A DNA stretch of 64,000 bases from Polytrichum commune. Its lineage: Eukaryota > Streptophyta > Polytrichopsida > Polytrichales > Polytrichaceae. Every line of letters begins with the position of its first letter. Within the stretch, counting starts at the first letter, position 1. Shown here piece by piece: positions 35,850 through 47,425 of the stretch. Where the stretch lies: the NCBI GenBank assembly GCA_950295325.1, contig OX485804.1:4338001-4402000 (forward strand), in the 5' to 3' direction. The notes below the pieces were generated by a model. The model saw only the letters and a list, made by a program, of their open reading frames with translations. It made no database searches and was not told the DNA's origin. A program made the position numbers and the translations under genes.

Positions 35850-36465
35850 ATAAGCGATTGGGAAGATTCTTCCGGACAACTAACGAGTCACCGAAGCTAA
35901 TGGTACACAAATACAATGGCAAAGGCCAAGTTGGTGACACTAAGGACAACGAGGACATGTGTCCGACTAAATGCTAGGATTGGTTTTGTAAGGAAGATCA
36001 CTTTAATCATGGTTGGGTCCGTTAACCCCCCAAAATGCCGCAAGGGTTTTTTTGGGTACATTAAGAACGGATCATCTTGAAGCCCCCCCCCCCCCCCCTT
36101 TGAGAATTTATAGGTAACCTCGTCGAGAAATTTCAAACACAACCCCGGGTGTACCAATGTAAAGAAGCTTCAAAGTTCCACATATTGGGAAGGTTCTTCC
36201 ATGAAACTAACCGGTCACTTGAGCTAATGGTACAAAGGATACGATCACAAAGGCCAAACTATGCTACAAAGGACAAAGAGATCATGTGTTTGAATAAAAG
36301 TTAGGATAGGCATTGTGAGTTGGGTTTGTTAATCCCCAAAACTCGCAAGGGGTTTGGGTCCTTTCAAAATGGGTCATCTTAAAGCCCCTCTTTAAGAGTT
36401 TATAGATATCCTCTTTGAGAAATATTCAACGCAATCAAACTGTGTGGATGTAAAGAAGTGAAAGT
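35850..36465. repeat. Diverged tandem duplication, about 325-bp unit
   Basis: Unit 1 starts near 35856 ('attgggaagattcttcc') and unit 2 near 36183 ('attgggaaggttcttcc'). They share 'gagctaatggtaca'-like, 'cacaaaggccaa'-like and 'ggatcatcttgaagc'-like blocks. A 16-C run in unit 1 (36083-36098) is only 4 C in unit 2. Another fragment lies at 28780-28865. Confidence 0.65.
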
Positions 36466-37850
36466 TCATAAACATGTGAATGTCTTTTAATTGGCAAAGT
36501 TTCACGTTTTGCAAAAGCATATATGCTATACGAGTAGAGGTGCGATTTGGACATGAGGTGCAGCATGTTTTGGGACAGTCTAAGAAGTGGCAAATTACAA
36601 ATCAAACTTAAGACTTTTTGCCAAAGCATACTGGCAAATTGAAAGGTGAAGATATGAATGATTTAATAAAACTTATATTTCGTTTCGTTTCATTGGGAAC
36701 TAAATTTGAACCATATGATGTTAAAACACTAAAAAAACTCTAAAACTCGTTGGTTATCTAATTTTGACGCATAATAATGTTACGTTGCTTTAAAGGAAAC
36801 AAGTGACATGACTTGACTTGACTTGATTCACATATCAATGAAGATGCGGCCATGACAAGTCACATGATATGATGTGCATTGATGAACATAGTGGCGGCAT
36901 GCACGTGACACATAGACAACTCCTACTTTTGTAGATCGAATTCATAAAATACTTCAAAATATCCGGCGCGGCGCACATCAAATTTTAAGCAAAAACCAAC
37001 GTTGACTTTGATTTGGTGTGGACCACGTGATCACCACACTCAAAAATCAACCCTATTCGGATTTCCTTGGGTCGTGTGGTCCTCGCTTACTTGAAATAAA
37101 TGGTCTTTTCATCGCACACACGTTTCAAATGCGCGGGGCTTTGATGAAGAGCCCACCATTTATTGTGTGTAACAAACAATTTTCAGTCGTTATGCCTTAT
37201 AAACTCAAAGCAAGTTGAATGCATGTGCGGGGAAATGGTAACTTGGAAGTCAATGTGGTGTAATTTTGAGTCTTTGATCCCGTGTACATTCGATTAAATA
37301 TTCCTTATTCTTATATGCTAAAAGTTGCTAGTTAATTAAACCTCAACTTCAATTATAAGTCCAGGTCTCAAGCGACAAGTCAATTTAGATAAGCTAAGTT
37401 AGCACATGCATGCATGGCACCCACAAAGTTTGACATCGTATTTGGACAAATGGGTGTTTCTCCTAGCCTAGAGAAGACCTAGTATCCCTAGGTTTGAGTA
37501 AATTGGAACCATGCAAGCGGGACTCCCTTGAATGCGATATTTATGTTATGAGCATTTAGGAATCCCTATGAACGGGAGACCGTGAGCCAACCCTTGGAGG
37601 GGGTGTCCCTCATAAACGGCATCAAAAAGGATGTGCGCACTTATTGCCCCAATCTTTACATTATCCTTGACATGGTCTTCATCACAAAACTTCTTGCACT
37701 ATACCTATAGGTATTGTGTTAAACTTAGGGCACGTTTCATGTCTCGGTCAATTGGCGAGACTTGAGAGGTAAGGTAAGCGGGTCTAATTCGGTTACTTAT
37801 TTTAATTGGACTCCTCTATTTGAGTGGTGTGTGGTTGAGTGTAGATCTAA
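36466..37850. other. Intergenic, nothing recognised
   Basis: No gene supported. Contains a short (ACTTG)n run near 36811-36826. Confidence 0.35.
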
Positions 37851-38244
37851 GAGCATCCTCAGTCGGTCTAGGTAAAGCTCACTGCAAACCAAAACCTATC
37901 TTCTGACTGACCTAAAATTAGAAACTGAAATTACCATCATTAGAAGCACACCTAAATAAACGTGAGATATTTCTCAAGAAAAAAGAATTGTAAAAATTTG
38001 ACGTAGGTGAAATCCCTCATTGAAAACACCACATTTTCAAAATTTAGAGGGAGTGCACCAAATCTTGCTTAAAAATGGAAAGATCCTCCCACACTCCCTC
38101 CAAATTTTTGACATTTAGAGGGAGTGTGGGAGGATCTGTCCATTTTAAGCAAGATTTGGTGCACTCCCTCTAAATTTTGAGCAATTTTAAGCAAGATAGG
38201 TCTTGGTTTGCAGTGAGCTTTACCTAGACCGACTGAGGATGCTC
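37851..38244. mobile_element. PIF/Harbinger-like MITE with TAA duplication
   Basis: 394 bp. It starts 'gagcatcctcagtcggtcta' and ends with its exact inverse. The terminal inverted repeats run about 51 bp with one mismatch. TAA flanks both sides (37848-37850 and 38245-38247), the 3-bp duplication typical of PIF/Harbinger elements. The interior (about 38047-38180) is a second long inverted repeat around 'gagggagtgtgggaggatc', so the element folds into a two-level hairpin. No transposase. Confidence 0.88.
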
Positions 38245-40480
38245 TAAGAACATGCACCAAACAATCAGATGTTTAAATTGATATTGGAGTACATGTGCTT
38301 AATGAATCAACCATTTAGGTTCAATAGTTGACATAAGTGGGGGGATTTATATGATCATCTCACAAGATAGAGAAAGTTCTCTTCGATGATGGATAGGATA
38401 TTTATATGAGTGTTAAAAGTTGTGAGGAAAATTTGCTACAACCTTTTACCGAGGATATCTCACATTGCTTGTGTATTTCATATCCTAGGAAAAATGCGTG
38501 CAAAGCTAAAATGTCCATTTTAGGCATGCTTGCCTTACTGTGATAACCTCATTATGTAAACACAAAACTAACTTAGGAGTTAATTATTGCACAATAATAT
38601 AGAATAAAGTAACATTTTTGTTTTGTTTTTATATTGTGATGTCAATGGGAGCCATTCTTCCGTGCCTTGGTCAGATTTTACCAGGCTTCAAGGTAAGGGT
38701 GCTTCCTTTCTTTCGAAAGGTGGGCTCCATCTATTAGCATATTATTGAACACATCTATAATGAAAACTTTGAAAATGCATATGGTGGCCTAAAGCTTCAT
38801 AGATGCATATGTTTTCTTGAAATCCCCTTACAATTACCAACAAGACCCAACAAAAAATATATAGTATCATAATAAACATGCTCAAATGCATAGAAGCAAG
38901 ATTATGTGCGTGGTTATCATAACTGATAGAACTTTGACCGCCATCCACATGGAAGGGTATGCAATTTTCATCCAAAGAACAAGAATTGGTGGCAAAGCAT
39001 AATAATAAAAGAAAATTGAAGTTTGAGGAAGGGGAGTTGACTGCCTCACTCCCGGTACCGGATATTGACTTTCATTTGCGTGAGGATTCTATGTTACTTG
39101 TGAACTAAATATTGTTATGTATTATACTATGTATTCAATGATGACATATTCATGTATTCAAACATTACCATATTTTTCATATTTCTGAATATGTTAATTC
39201 TTTTCATGAATGTCAACATATAAAGTTCAATATTTATTACATACTCATGCAACAATAAGAACATTATAATGGGATGAGTGGCTATATTTGAAGTTGCACA
39301 GAATCCTTACTCCACAAAAAAAGTGTTCAACCACCAAAATGTCATGAGATCTTGTGCAAAACTTGTCCAATATTGACAAAGTCTAGCTTCTCTTCTCCAC
39401 TACGGTTGGCACCCCGAAGTATGCCCTTATTAAGTGTTTCTCTATGCATATTGAAAAAGATGGTTTGATGCCATTTACTTTGTTTTGAAGGGACGATTCT
39501 CCATTCTTTCCCTCCAAATCATATTAGGCCTTTTTTGGGAGGCTCTACTTTTACTGTGCTAAACTTGAATGCAAGGTACGTGCATTTCGGTTCTCCAACT
39601 TCTACCAAACTTGTGTTCCACTAGCAATTCTACAATGAAGCATTAGCAAAAAATAAATTGAAAATCGAACCATCCTGAATTATGGATTTAGTTATCGAAA
39701 GTGCATGTGTGCATATGTTTTAATTGAATATCTAGGTTTCTCAATTGTGTTGACTATTAGGTCCAAAATGACTGCTAAAATATGAGCACTTGGTCCAATT
39801 TCTTTTAAACACGTGTCTTATTGGGTTCCACTCTTGAATGTAATCTAACCACACCACTCAAATAGGTGTTCCATCAAAGATAAATAACCAACTATAGCAT
39901 GCATACCTCATGTGGCTAGTCATCTTAATTTAACACCTATGTTATGGAGTAGTATAATGGTATGGCTTGCAACTTGTAGTTAAGATCGGACAACAAAAAG
40001 ACATGTATATGATGAGAGTGGATTATGTGCTCGAAATATAGACACCATCCATTCCCAACCTTATTGAGAAGTCTATGTTGTCACTTAAAGATAAAGGTAG
40101 TTATATTCGCATTGGCCTCTCCTAATTTTTGCATCTCAACTACAATTCTAAAATATTAAATGATATAGAGTCTTTGTGATTTAAATTGCTAGAATGAGAC
40201 AATTCTTGAGAAAATTTAATGATCATTGTGTTAAATAGGCTCACTAGAGTGAATAACACTAAACTTATGATATTTCATAAAAAATTGGAAATGTTCTATT
40301 TTACTACAATAAAAACATTAATATCCAAATCTCTATAGTAGTAAACACACTCTCACAACTCCATGTGTCCTTATTTGTCTTTAAATGAAATTGATTTTTT
40401 ATCTTGGTAAATTGAAACCTCGAGTCATAACACTAAATCACAATATTCAAAAGGTCACACCAATAAGCTTACTTAGGGCC
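38245..40480. other. Intergenic, nothing recognised
   Basis: AT-rich. No frame above background and no clear repeat, apart from the dispersed block near 39850 shared with 22300 and 37820. Confidence 0.35.
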
Positions 40481-40600
40481 ACTTTACACTAGAGTTCTAG
40501 GGCCCTTGACCTATCATATACATATTATGTGATTGGTTAAGAAGCTAGAGACAATCTAAGTTCACTTCACACTAGACCTTGAAGGCCTAAGGGACCAAAG
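40481..40600 (+). mobile_element. Fragment of the 'gggccacttcacac' element
   Basis: 'agggccactttacactagag' followed by 'ttcacttcacactagacc' corresponds to the first about 110 bp of the element at 35221, diverged. The right end was not found. Confidence 0.45.
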
Positions 40601-43200
40601 AGATTTGAAAGGATGAAAATCTACATGATAAGCTACATGACAACAAGTGAATAATGTTTTTATGGTCTATCAAATATTCGACTAGGCCCATCAAAAAGAG
40701 GTGGTTCTAATGCAAAACTAGAGGCTCTTGTCATGATGTGGGCAGTTTAGTGGTTAAACTTTACTATATATGTGCATGTTTGGTGGTATTCTAAATATCT
40801 AGTAGTTTTATGTTAGTGTGGTGTTTTTTTAGTCCATGATTTTTTGTAGTTAAGAATTGGTTGGTTCATAACTGGGGGGGGGGACTCTTCATTGGAAACC
40901 TAAATGACGTGTGTGGGTCATTATGAATTAAAACCCCCTATATAAGTGAAGTTTATAGAGAAAAAAAATCGTACACGTACTACCAATATGCTAGAAAAAT
41001 GGACTCACCTATTTATACTAAGCATTTCAATTTAATGTGATAAATGCCTCCATTACGTATAAAAAAATCATGGATTAAAATAATAATTCTATAAGAATTT
41101 AATACACATATAGAAATCACTTTCACTTTCCAATGAGAAAGTCATTGAACATTTTTCCATCCATAGCATGTAACTCAATGATGGTTTCAAAGACAAAAGC
41201 AGAATATGTTAGCCACAATATGGAGAGAAAAACTCAAGGAAGCCCATTATCACTCCAAGAGCCTCTAGTATATATATACTAAAAAAACTAGAACCCAAAT
41301 GCAAACCCTAACAAGAACACACATGGTAGTCATGAAGCACTATGACACTAATGGATGAAAACGTGAATTGGATGAAACTAACATATCTATTATTAATGTT
41401 TTCTCTAAACCTTAGGGCCCCTTTTGTACATCTATTTTTACTTCAAAAAAATGAATAGCCTTTCTAGATGAACACACCGTAGAGAAATAATGCCTCTCCC
41501 TTATGTATATCATGTATGCTAGTGTCTCAAATAATACCCCTTCTTACACTCATGTTAGTTCGTACATGGTATGAGGAGTCCACTCCCCGGGGTTCATAAC
41601 ATTTAGCTACATGGAAGTTTTCCATTCTATATTTCGCATCTAACATGGGCCTCCACTATCTTACCATCAAGGGAAGAAACTTATAAAATAAGAAGAATTG
41701 ACGCCGGTACGAATAATGAATAATGCCGATATGGATAGTAAGGATATTATGAATAGTATTTTCAATGAATAATATTGGGATAAACAATGTTTCGTATGAA
41801 TACTACAGGGATGAACAATAATTCATGTGAATAATGTTGGGAGCATAACTCCATCCAAATTATTAAGTGTTAGCCTAAATTTATGAATAATAAACAAATA
41901 TTCTCATTTTGTTTTGGGGGCACACATAATATAAGTCGGGGGTCTAGGGTCATGGAACAAACCCACATGGCTAAATAATGTTATGTTAGTAGTGCTTTTG
42001 GTTAAGAACCAGAAGACAGAGGTAGAGAAATTTAGTTAGGGCGTGCAACAACGGCAACGACAACTGAACCCCAACCCTAACCCTTAAGGCTTGCTTTTGG
42101 TCAAGAAAGAATAATAAAGGGGTAGGTTAGAGGAGCAACAATGGTGATGATGGCCTAACCCTGGCCCTAACCCTTATAGCTTACTTTTGGCCAAGGAAAT
42201 TTAAGAGGGAGAAATAAGGTGGAGGTGGTGGATGTTAGAGATAGTGTGTGTGGACTATCAAAGGAGGAGGATTGAGTTGTGAATTTTTTGTATTTTGAGG
42301 GTGTTTCTAGGTGCTTCTTAGTGCTTGGAATGCTTAACGGCGAGGAAGTGACTTGGGAGAGTGAGAGGGTGTGATAGTTGTATTTTTACATACAATATAC
42401 AATGTGGCAAAATTTGGGTCTTGGATTTTAGTGACCTGTGCATGCATCTCCTTGGTGCGAGATTTTGAGAGATTGTTCTTGATGAGACACATTACTAAGT
42501 GTGTTAATGTTGAGAGCATTAGTCTTTGTGAAGCGTTGAAGTGGTGGGGTCTAGAAACTATGATAGCTGAGTGACTCAACTTTGAGTGGTTTCCTATCTA
42601 CCTTATCTTTTCTAGGTCGACAACTTGAGGCAAAGGGGTTTATTGATTGAAAATTATGGCCTCTAATGTGACTAGGTCTTGATGCAGAATTTAGAGATTG
42701 ACTGTAGTTTTAGGGGAAATCATCACCACAATTTGTAGTCTACATTTTTTATTGTGAAGTTTGGTATAAACATTCAAGGGAAGATTTGGGAGTGCCAGCC
42801 AAGTTTGGAGAGGTTTGGGTAAAGCATTAAGAGCTACATAGTGGGAGAATTGACTATGTTAGTGAACTTTAATTGGGATGATATAACAACAAACTCAAGG
42901 GGAACATGTCTTTACAATCCCTCCGATCCCCCTCCCCCTTTCTCCCCTTTGATAAGTGTTGTGAAACAAAATCCACTTTGAATCTCACAAAGTGCTTGAC
43001 CATTGGATCCAACAAGATGCTAGTAAAGAGACAATTATCTCGTACAGTTAACAATCAAGAAACACATAGATTGTCGTGCCAAGATTCTAGTGAAATCGGA
43101 CTTAGATTGAAATCTTAGGGTATCCAACATATACTCTTACAAGAAGCAATTTACACCTAGACAACACGTTCGATCATTTGACGTCTACATTATTCGTACA
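40601..43200. other. Intergenic; AT-rich near-repeats at 41700-41860
   Basis: No gene. At 41700-41860 degenerate 'gaataatg'/'tgaataatattggg' motifs recur several times. Two similar stretches at about 42055-42115 and 42130-42190 share 'ctaacccttaaggcttgctt' and 'ctaacccttatagcttactt', an old local duplication. Confidence 0.4.
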
Positions 43201-43696
43201 TAACTAGTTTAGATCCATGTCGTTTTGGTTGTTGCACACGTAGATATGAAGTAATGTCCCAACCCATCCCTGAACCGTTTGCTCAACATGACGCAGTCCA
43301 TAGTCGGTTGTTCTAAAACTTTGAAACGGAGACTGCGTCGACGCCCACCCGCCCCTCACCATAAGTTGGCAAAATGTAAACATGATTGCCATGACACCCA
43401 CATACTACTAGACCTTATGTGAAATGGAAGGTGCCCCAACTTAATTCCCTCTAATCCAGTCCCGTGCAATGCGCTTTAGCTACGGAACCGTCCGTTGTCC
43501 GCCATGTGCCCAGGCGGAGCACGGGGTGCACTGCCAAAACGGTCTCAACCCGCATTGTATTGTAAGTATTGGGCCCCATTGAAAGTATTGAGCCAAGGAC
43601 GGTGGGAGTAGTCAGGCCTCCATATGCATAAGAGCCTCCATATAAGGCAGGCCAGCCGGCCGGCCCCCCCTTTGAACCTGTCGCACACCCCCGGCG

Positions 43697-44909
43697 AGTG
43701 TTCAGGAAGGATTCTCGGGCATAATAATCGGACAAGATCCGAGTGTTCCAAGTCCAGCTGGTTACATGTTGACACCTTTCGGTTTCTCTTCATCATTTTG
43801 ATATACATTCCATCGATTCTTCCAAGATGGTGGGGTAGTTCTCCTGAAGTCTTGAAGAACTCCCACCGGTTATTTCTGACACTCATCCGGTTCATCTTGT
43901 CCTAGTGTTTCCAAGTGCAACCGGTTACATGTCGACACCTTTCGGTTTTTCTTCATCATTTTGAGATACATTCCATAGATTCTTCCAAAACGATGGGTTA
44001 GTTCTCCTGAAGTCTTGATAAACTCCAACTGGTTACTTCTGACACTCAACCGGTTCATCTTGCCCTAGCTAGTCTTTCCAAGTCCAGCCGGTTACATGTC
44101 GACACCTTTCGGTTTTTCTTCATCATTTTGAGATACACTCCATAGATTCTTCCAAAGTGGTGGGTTAGTTCTCCTGAAGTCTTGATAAACTCCAACCGGT
44201 TACTTCTGACACTCATCCAGTTCATCTTGTCCTAGTGCTTCCAAGTCCAGCCGGTTACATGTCGACACCTTTCGGTTTCTCTTCATCATTTTGAGATACA
44301 TTCCATAGATTCTTCCAAATTGGTGGATTAGTTCTCCTGAAGTCTTGATGAACTCCAACCGGTTACTTCTGACACGCAACCGGTTCATCTTGTCCTAGTC
44401 TTTCCAAGTCCAGCCGGTTACATGTCGACACCTTTCGGTTTTTCTTCATCATTTTGAGATACATTCCATAGATTCTTCCAAATTGGTGGGTTAGTTCTCC
44501 TGAAGTCTTGATAAACTCCAACCGGTTACTTCTGACACTCATCCAGTTCATCTTGTCCTAGTGCTTCCAAGTCCAGCCGGTTACATGTCGACACCTTTCG
44601 GTTTCTCTTCATCATTTTGAGATACATTCCATAGATTCTTCCAAATTGGTGGATTAGTTCTCCTGAAGTCTTGATGAACTCCAACCGGTTACTTCTGACA
44701 CGCAACCGGTTCATCTTGTCCTAGTGTTTCCAAGTCCAGCCGGTTACATGTTGACACCTTTCGGTTTTTCTTCATTATATGGAGATACAATCCATCGATT
44801 CTTCCAAGATGGTGGGGTAGTTCTCCTGAACTAGTCTTGATGAACTCCAGCCGGTTGCTTCTGACACGCAACCGGTTCATCTGTGACTAGCGGTCGGGTG
44901 GCCCTGTTC
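43697..44909 (+). mobile_element. CCGGTT-type element expanded into a 7 x 163 bp array
   Basis: The marker 'ggttacatgt' recurs at 43760, 43923, 44090, 44253, 44416, 44579 and 44742: spacing 163 bp, once 167. Each unit holds two near-'aaccggtt' sites, 'gacacctttcggttt', 'cattccatagattcttcca' and 'gttctcctgaagtcttga'. Outside the array are the usual element ends ('agtgttcaggaagg' at 43697 and 'gtggccctgttca' at the right). The interior of one element has thus been amplified in tandem. The repeated minus-strand 62-codon frames are a by-product. Confidence 0.85.
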
Positions 44910-45138
44910 ATTGCCCCCGGCCTTTGGCATGATGAGGAGTGGACGGGTTCCTGAGTTCCGGTGGATTGGCATGGGCTGTGTCTCCATCCCGTTGCCATGG
45001 AAGGCAAGGCAAGGGAAGCTTCAGCCCGGTCGGCCCAGAGGCCCGCACTGCCCTGCCAGCCTACATTATTTCCAAACACCTGCCTGCCATGTCCAGCTTT
45101 CGTTTTTGACAACTTCAGTTCCAAGTCTCCTGTGCAGT

Positions 45139-45366
45139 AGTGTCCAGGGAGATTTTTGGGCCACAATCGGTCGAGGCCCTAGCTCGTGTTTCCAACACCA
45201 ACCCGTTACATTTCATGTTGACATCTTTCAGTTTTGCTCTTGTTAGTTTGAGGAATATTCTGCAAATTCCCTTAAAATGGAGAGGTAATTTTCCTGAATT
45301 TTTGTATTTGAACTGGCTATTTCGCAAACCGGTTCACCTTTGAACTAGTGGTCGGGTCTCCCTGTC
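45139..45366 (+). mobile_element. CCGGTT-type TIR element, simple copy
   Basis: 228 bp, from 'agtgtccagggagatttttg' to 'gtcgggtctccctgtcc', with one copy of each internal block. It lies about 230 bp after the expanded copy in the same orientation and serves as the unexpanded reference. Confidence 0.7.
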
Positions 45367-45989
45367 CGTTGCTCCTGTGTTGCGACACGGTAAGTCTCAC
45401 TTCCAACACATTGCACTCACCAGTGGAGGATCACTTGACACTAAGGTAAGCGGAACCCAAATGAGCATTTTTAGCTCTGCGCCCACTTCTTGTAGGATAT
45501 AAACTCACAATTAGTGCAAGTCGAGTAGCAAATTTAAATCCCGCCCATAGTCGTTTTTCTTGTAATTGGAGCTCATACAAATATCTTAGTCATTATAAAA
45601 GTGAAGGTTCTTGTGCCCGTCGAATGGTCATGCAAGTTTGTTCATCCACTCAAACCTCAATCTTGTTTCCTTAAGCGCTTAAGCTAGTGCAAAGTGAAGT
45701 CAAATTGTCTTGGCCATTTGCAACAACAAGGGATTTCTAGATTTTCAATACACATGGGCCCTTAAGCTCTGGTGCAAAGTGCCCCTCCACCAATGAATGC
45801 AATATGTTGAAGTGAGAACTTCACACAAAATCTGATAGACCATGAAACACCATCTATTTCATGTCATTTAGGACTCCACGTAGATCTACATCTATTTTTA
45901 GTTCTAATTATGTAATCCAATTTGTGCTAAATAAATCGGTTGTCTTGAATATATGCAAGCATCATTCCCACATCGTTTTCCGACAAAGA
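45367..45989. other. Intergenic, diverged TIR-element debris
   Basis: 45690-45870 contains blocks resembling the 35221 element ('caccaatgaatgc', 'gaagtgagaacttcacac'), too diverged to delimit. Confidence 0.35.
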
Positions 45990-46352
45990 AACTACACTTA
46001 GTGTCACTATGGTAGCTTTTTGGATGACACTTCTTATGAATAAGTGAACAAATAATGTCATGGATGATGGATGAGTTCATCCATTGCCCAAAACCCTACC
46101 TTCTCTTGTAAGCAACTTGTGATGAAATATTGTCATGGGTGATTGAAATTTGGATGAGAAATCACTTGATGAGTGATTGTATTTGCAACACTGTAAATCT
46201 ATAATCCCCCCCCAAAAAATTACAAGGAGTGACAAATAATGTTGGTGTCACCAACATAATGTTTAGTGTTGGTGACACTGCAATGTGGTTTTCAATTAGT
46301 ATTGAGCAAGACAATCAGAATTGGTGACACGAAATATCATATTTAGTGTAGA
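45990..46352 (-). mobile_element. MITE with palindromic ends, reverse copy
   Basis: Reverse of 31140-31528. The ends are near 'actacacttagtgtcac' and 'atatcatatttagtgtagac', with the same internal 'atggatgatggatgagttca' and 'gaaatattgtcatgggtgat' blocks. Contains a C8 run. Confidence 0.7.
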
Positions 46353-46354
46353 CA

Positions 46355-46512
46355 CACCTAAACGAAAACTTGTATGAGTCACATATGTCTTTACACCTCA
46401 CTTGAAAGCCTGCGACCACACATTCAAGGTCTTTTTCAATGTCAAAGTTTCCAGGGTACGGCCCTCGCAATTTCACCGTCGCGGTCCAATTGGCCATACT
46501 GTAAAGTGGTCC
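46355..46512 (+). mobile_element. Internally deleted 'gggccacttcacac' element
   Basis: Blocks 'ttacacctcacttgaaagcc', 'gcgaccacac', 'ggccctcgcaatttcaccg' and 'gtaaagtggtcct' follow the order of the right half of the 35221 element. Confidence 0.45.
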
Positions 46513-47239
46513 TTAGTAGTCTCCTGAGAGCCGACACGGTCACAGTTCCAGCTCTCACGGCACCCTTCACCAGTGGAGATGAACATTTGTTTTTGTCGCA
46601 GAATGATCGAGGTGGTTATGTTATATTGTGTGTGTAAAGAGGCTGTGGATTGCTGCAATCATGTAGCTGTCAGTTTATTATTAGGAGATCACCCTCGCAG
46701 GCAGCTAGCTAGGGGAGGCCAAAATTGGTCCTAATGGTCGTTCGACGTTTTGTCCCAAATCTGCAGAGCTCCCATGTGTGAAAGTGTACCTAGGAGTTTA
46801 AGTGCTGTACAAAATATGCTCAGAAGGTACTAGGTTAACTGCTGGAGCTGATGACGTGCGCTGATGATTGTAGGTTGTAAGGTCAGTGAAGTTAGAGGTG
46901 AACTACTTCATGTCAGATCTTCAGCGTGTGAATGTTTTTCGAATTCGGGCAGGGGCCTCCTTTCATTACGTGTGCATTGCACGCTGCTTCTCAATGATTA
47001 TTAGGTAACAGTGATTTTTTTTTTTTGGGGGGGTAGGAGATGGATGGTTTGCGTACAACTAGAAGGAAATGCGAGGACTAATTAATTGATAGCTCTGCAT
47101 CTTTGTCAAAATGTTTGAAATGCATAGAAACGTAGATTTCAACTTCTTTTCCTGCAAGAACTGAACTCTCTGTCAACTTACTTCTTTTGTTTTGGTGATT
47201 CCATCCCGAGATGTCAAACTGTCTGTACCAGTGTTGGTC

Positions 47240-47425
47240 TATACTATAGGTGAGTGCATGGTACCAATAATCAACATTAATAATGGTATCAAAGAACCTA
47301 TTTGTGTGTATCAAAACTGTAACATCAATCATATATAGACGTTTGGTGGGTATGTCAACGTGAGAAAGTCTTCCTATACATTGAGTTATTGGGTCGATAC
47401 CATTCTAAACCATATTGATAATAGA
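47240..47425 (+). repeat. Dispersed repeat of about 190 bp, copy 2
   Basis: Partner of 21990-22180. Confidence 0.6.

Noticed and set aside
43697-44909. CRISPR-like regular spacing
   Set aside because: Units are adjacent and similar throughout, with no unique spacers, and the genome is a plant nuclear one.
43451-45166. Series of near-identical minus-strand 62-codon frames
   Set aside because: They come from the 163-bp array and overlap the next unit; the period is not a multiple of three, so no repeat protein is encoded.
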